Below, piece after piece: positions 5,788-7,162 of a DNA stretch of 7,162 nucleotides (position 1 is its first letter; the number at the start of each line of letters is the position of its first letter). Source of the stretch: Actinomycetes bacterium (GTDB taxonomy: Bacteria; Actinomycetota; Actinomycetes; Actinomycetales; Microbacteriaceae); contig JAEYUT010000033.1 of NCBI GenBank assembly GCA_023432305.1, positions 1-7,162 on the forward strand. Direction: 5' to 3'. Both the position numbers and the translations under genes were made by a program. The notes beneath the pieces are model-generated. The model ran no database searches, was not told the origin of the DNA, and saw only the letters and a program-made list of their open reading frames with translations.

Positions 5788-7162
5788 ATGACCGCACCCT
5801 CCACCTCATCCGAGGCGCCCACCGACGACAACCCGACGCCGCCCGTCGATGCGCCCGCGGCCGAGACCCGGGACTCCGAGACCGCCTTCTTCGGCTGGAT
5901 CCGCGGCCTCGGGCTTCAGCGCCGCACCGGATGGCTCGGCGGCGTCTGCGCGGGCGTGGCTGAGCGGATCGGCCTCGACCCGATCCTCGTGCGCGGCATC
6001 GCGGTGGTGCTGGCGGTGATCGGCGCGCCCGTGGTGCTGCTGTACGCGATCGCGTGGGCGCTGCTGCCCGACGAGAACGGCACCATCCACGCGCAGGAGC
6101 TGCTGCGCGGCACCGTGACGCGCGCGCTTCCCGGGATCGTGGCGCTGTTCCTGCTGTCGTTCCTGCCCGTCACCCAGGGGTTCTGGCACGTGGGCGCCCT
6201 CTACTTCGACGACATCGGATGGGGCGGCGCGATCGCTCGGGCGGCGTGGACGGGTGCGGTTCTCATCGCCGTGATCGTGCTCGTCGTGTGGCTCGCGCGG
6301 CGGGCATCCGGCGACCCGGTGGTCGTGCCGGCGACCACCGACGACCGGCCGGAGACGGTGCCCACGGCTCCTGCAGCTGCGGTCGCCGCCTCGGCTGGCA
6401 CGGCAGCCCTCGCTGCCGCATCCGGCGCACCTCGCGCGCTCGTGCCCGACCCGGGTGCCGAGCCACCGCGTCCCGTCGACGCATCCGACGAGGAGCTCGC
6501 CGAATGGAAGCGCCAGCAGGAGGAGTGGAAGCGCCAGCGCGCCGAATGGGCCGCCGAGCAGCGCCGCACCGAACGCGAACGCCGCCAGGCCGAGGCGCAC
6601 GCGCGCGCCATCGAAGCCGCCGATGCTTCGCGTGAGCGGGCGCGCATCCGCCGACTCACGAATCCGCGTGCGGGAGCCGGGGTCGTGTTCCTGGTGCTCG
6701 GAGTGGGTGTCGTCGTCGCCGCGGTCGCGACCCTGCTCGCGAGCCAGACGCGCGGTCTCGCCGGCACCGCGAGCGCGGCCTGGATCATCGGCGCGGCGAC
6801 CCTTGTGGGTGTGCTGGGGCTCGGCACGGTCATCGTGGCGCTCTGCCGCCGCCGCAGCGGAGGGCTCGCGTTCTTCTCGGTGGTCGCCGTGCTGCTGCTC
6901 GCGTTCACCCTGGTGCTGCCGGCCGACCGGCAGCTGCTGCTGCCCGGCGCGGGCTATACGCTCACGGAACCCGGACGATACGCGCACCTCTGGGGCGGTA
7001 TCTACGTGGACGTCGAGGATCGCGGCGGAAACCCCCGCGTGATCGACGTGTGGAACTGGGATGGCAGCCTCGACGTCAACATCCAGGAGGGCGCGGCCGT
7101 TCGCATCGATGCCGAATCCGACCGGCACCTCAGCCTCCAACTCAGTGAGAGCCTTCCCGACG
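5788..7162 (+). CDS. PspC-domain multi-span membrane protein (EsrI-like), C-terminus cut by window
   Basis: An open frame of 458 codons runs off the window end. Residues 1-40 are a Pro/Thr/acidic leader. A PspC domain lies at about 43-95 (RRTGWLGGVCAGVAERIGLD, then ILVRG and a hydrophobic span ending ALLPDE). Further spans lie at about 113-129, 154-171, 297-317, 331-352 and 358-378. Between spans three and four is a long Ala/Pro-rich stretch followed by a charged helix (232-289) with Trp at 240, 247 and 254. Residues from about 385 on are polar and beta-like, possibly outside the cell. The ATG is the first good start, with GGAG just 1 nt before it, which is unusually close. Lying divergent from the kinase/regulator pair, it matches EsrI, reported as a PspC-domain membrane inhibitor of EsrSR in C. 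glutamicum. A generic PspC protein without that role remains possible. Confidence 0.88.
   Translation, partial: MTAPSTSSEAPTDDNPTPPVDAPAAETRDSETAFFGWIRGLGLQRRTGWLGGVCAGVAERIGLDPILVRGIAVVLAVIGAPVVLLYAIAWALLPDENGTIHAQELLRGTVTRALPGIVALFLLSFLPVTQGFWHVGALYFDDIGWGGAIARAAWTGAVLIAVIVLVVWLARRASGDPVVVPATTDDRPETVPTAPAAAVAASAGTAALAAASGAPRALVPDPGAEPPRPVDASDEELAEWKRQQEEWKRQRAEWAAEQRRTERERRQAEAHARAIEAADASRERARIRRLTNPRAGAGVVFLVLGVGVVVAAVATLLASQTRGLAGTASAAWIIGAATLVGVLGLGTVIVALCRRRSGGLAFFSVVAVLLLAFTLVLPADRQLLLPGAGYTLTEPGRYAHLWGGIYVDVEDRGGNPRVIDVWNWDGSLDVNIQEGAAVRIDAESDRHLSLQLSESLPD
6505..6538 (+). repeat. 13-bp direct repeat coding Trp-heptad units
   Basis: TGGAAGCGCCAGC occurs at 6505-6517 and again at 6526-6538, exactly 21 bp (seven codons) apart, inside the charged loop of the PspC protein. 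Each codes WKRQ. A third Trp codon follows at 6547-6549 with degenerate surroundings. This looks like an in-frame tandem duplication of a heptad unit. Confidence 0.75.

Noticed and set aside
5806..7140. 444-codon minus-strand open frame
   Set aside because: It is antisense to the PspC protein, whose domain and membrane spans are clear. The antisense product is Arg/Gly/Asp/His-rich with no recognisable fold.
1..7162. Mobile elements, CRISPR arrays, phage or defence genes
   Set aside because: No transposase or integrase motifs, terminal repeats, spaced repeat arrays or change in composition were seen.

Overview
The window is very GC-rich chromosomal DNA from an actinobacterium. The gene set, the frequent GTG starts, a NusG with a long acidic N-terminus and a tRNA-Trp–secE–nusG run all fit. 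A Microbacteriaceae-like organism is my best guess, but it is inferred from style and not from a marker-gene comparison. No insertion sequence, phage gene, CRISPR array or rRNA was seen.

Left part (1-2141, all minus strand): transcription probably enters at tRNA-Trp (CCA anticodon) and runs through secE and nusG into a DUF368 membrane protein that leaves the window at base 1. DUF368 proteins are linked to recycling of undecaprenyl/polyprenyl phosphate carriers. Here the gene sits 4 nt after nusG, where rplK is normally expected. A GAAA-capped hairpin lies between the tRNA and secE.

Middle (2142-3780): a divergent pair made of a LysR-type regulator of the ArgP/LysG family (minus) and a LysE-type basic amino acid exporter (plus). 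This is the classic regulator/exporter module for lysine and arginine overflow. The 70-bp region between them carries the same TAGCGT hexamer exactly 6 nt before each start codon and no Shine-Dalgarno sequence on either side, which suggests two leaderless transcripts.

Right part (3789-7162): a NarL/LuxR-type response regulator and a histidine kinase with an N-terminal PspC domain (minus, overlapping by ATGA), divergent from a second PspC-domain membrane protein (plus, cut by the window end). This layout matches the EsrI-EsrSR three-component envelope-stress system described in Corynebacterium glutamicum, where EsrI inhibits the kinase/regulator pair and lipid II cycle antibiotics activate it. 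The intergenic region has two TCAGGGG repeats one helical turn apart, running into a GGGGTTCACCCC palindrome, and is a good candidate operator.

Apart from intergenic regions of about 100 bp or less, the window is fully coding. The most notable non-gene signals are the symmetric lysG/lysE start signals, the putative EsrR operator, and a strand-biased, over-represented GCATCC word.
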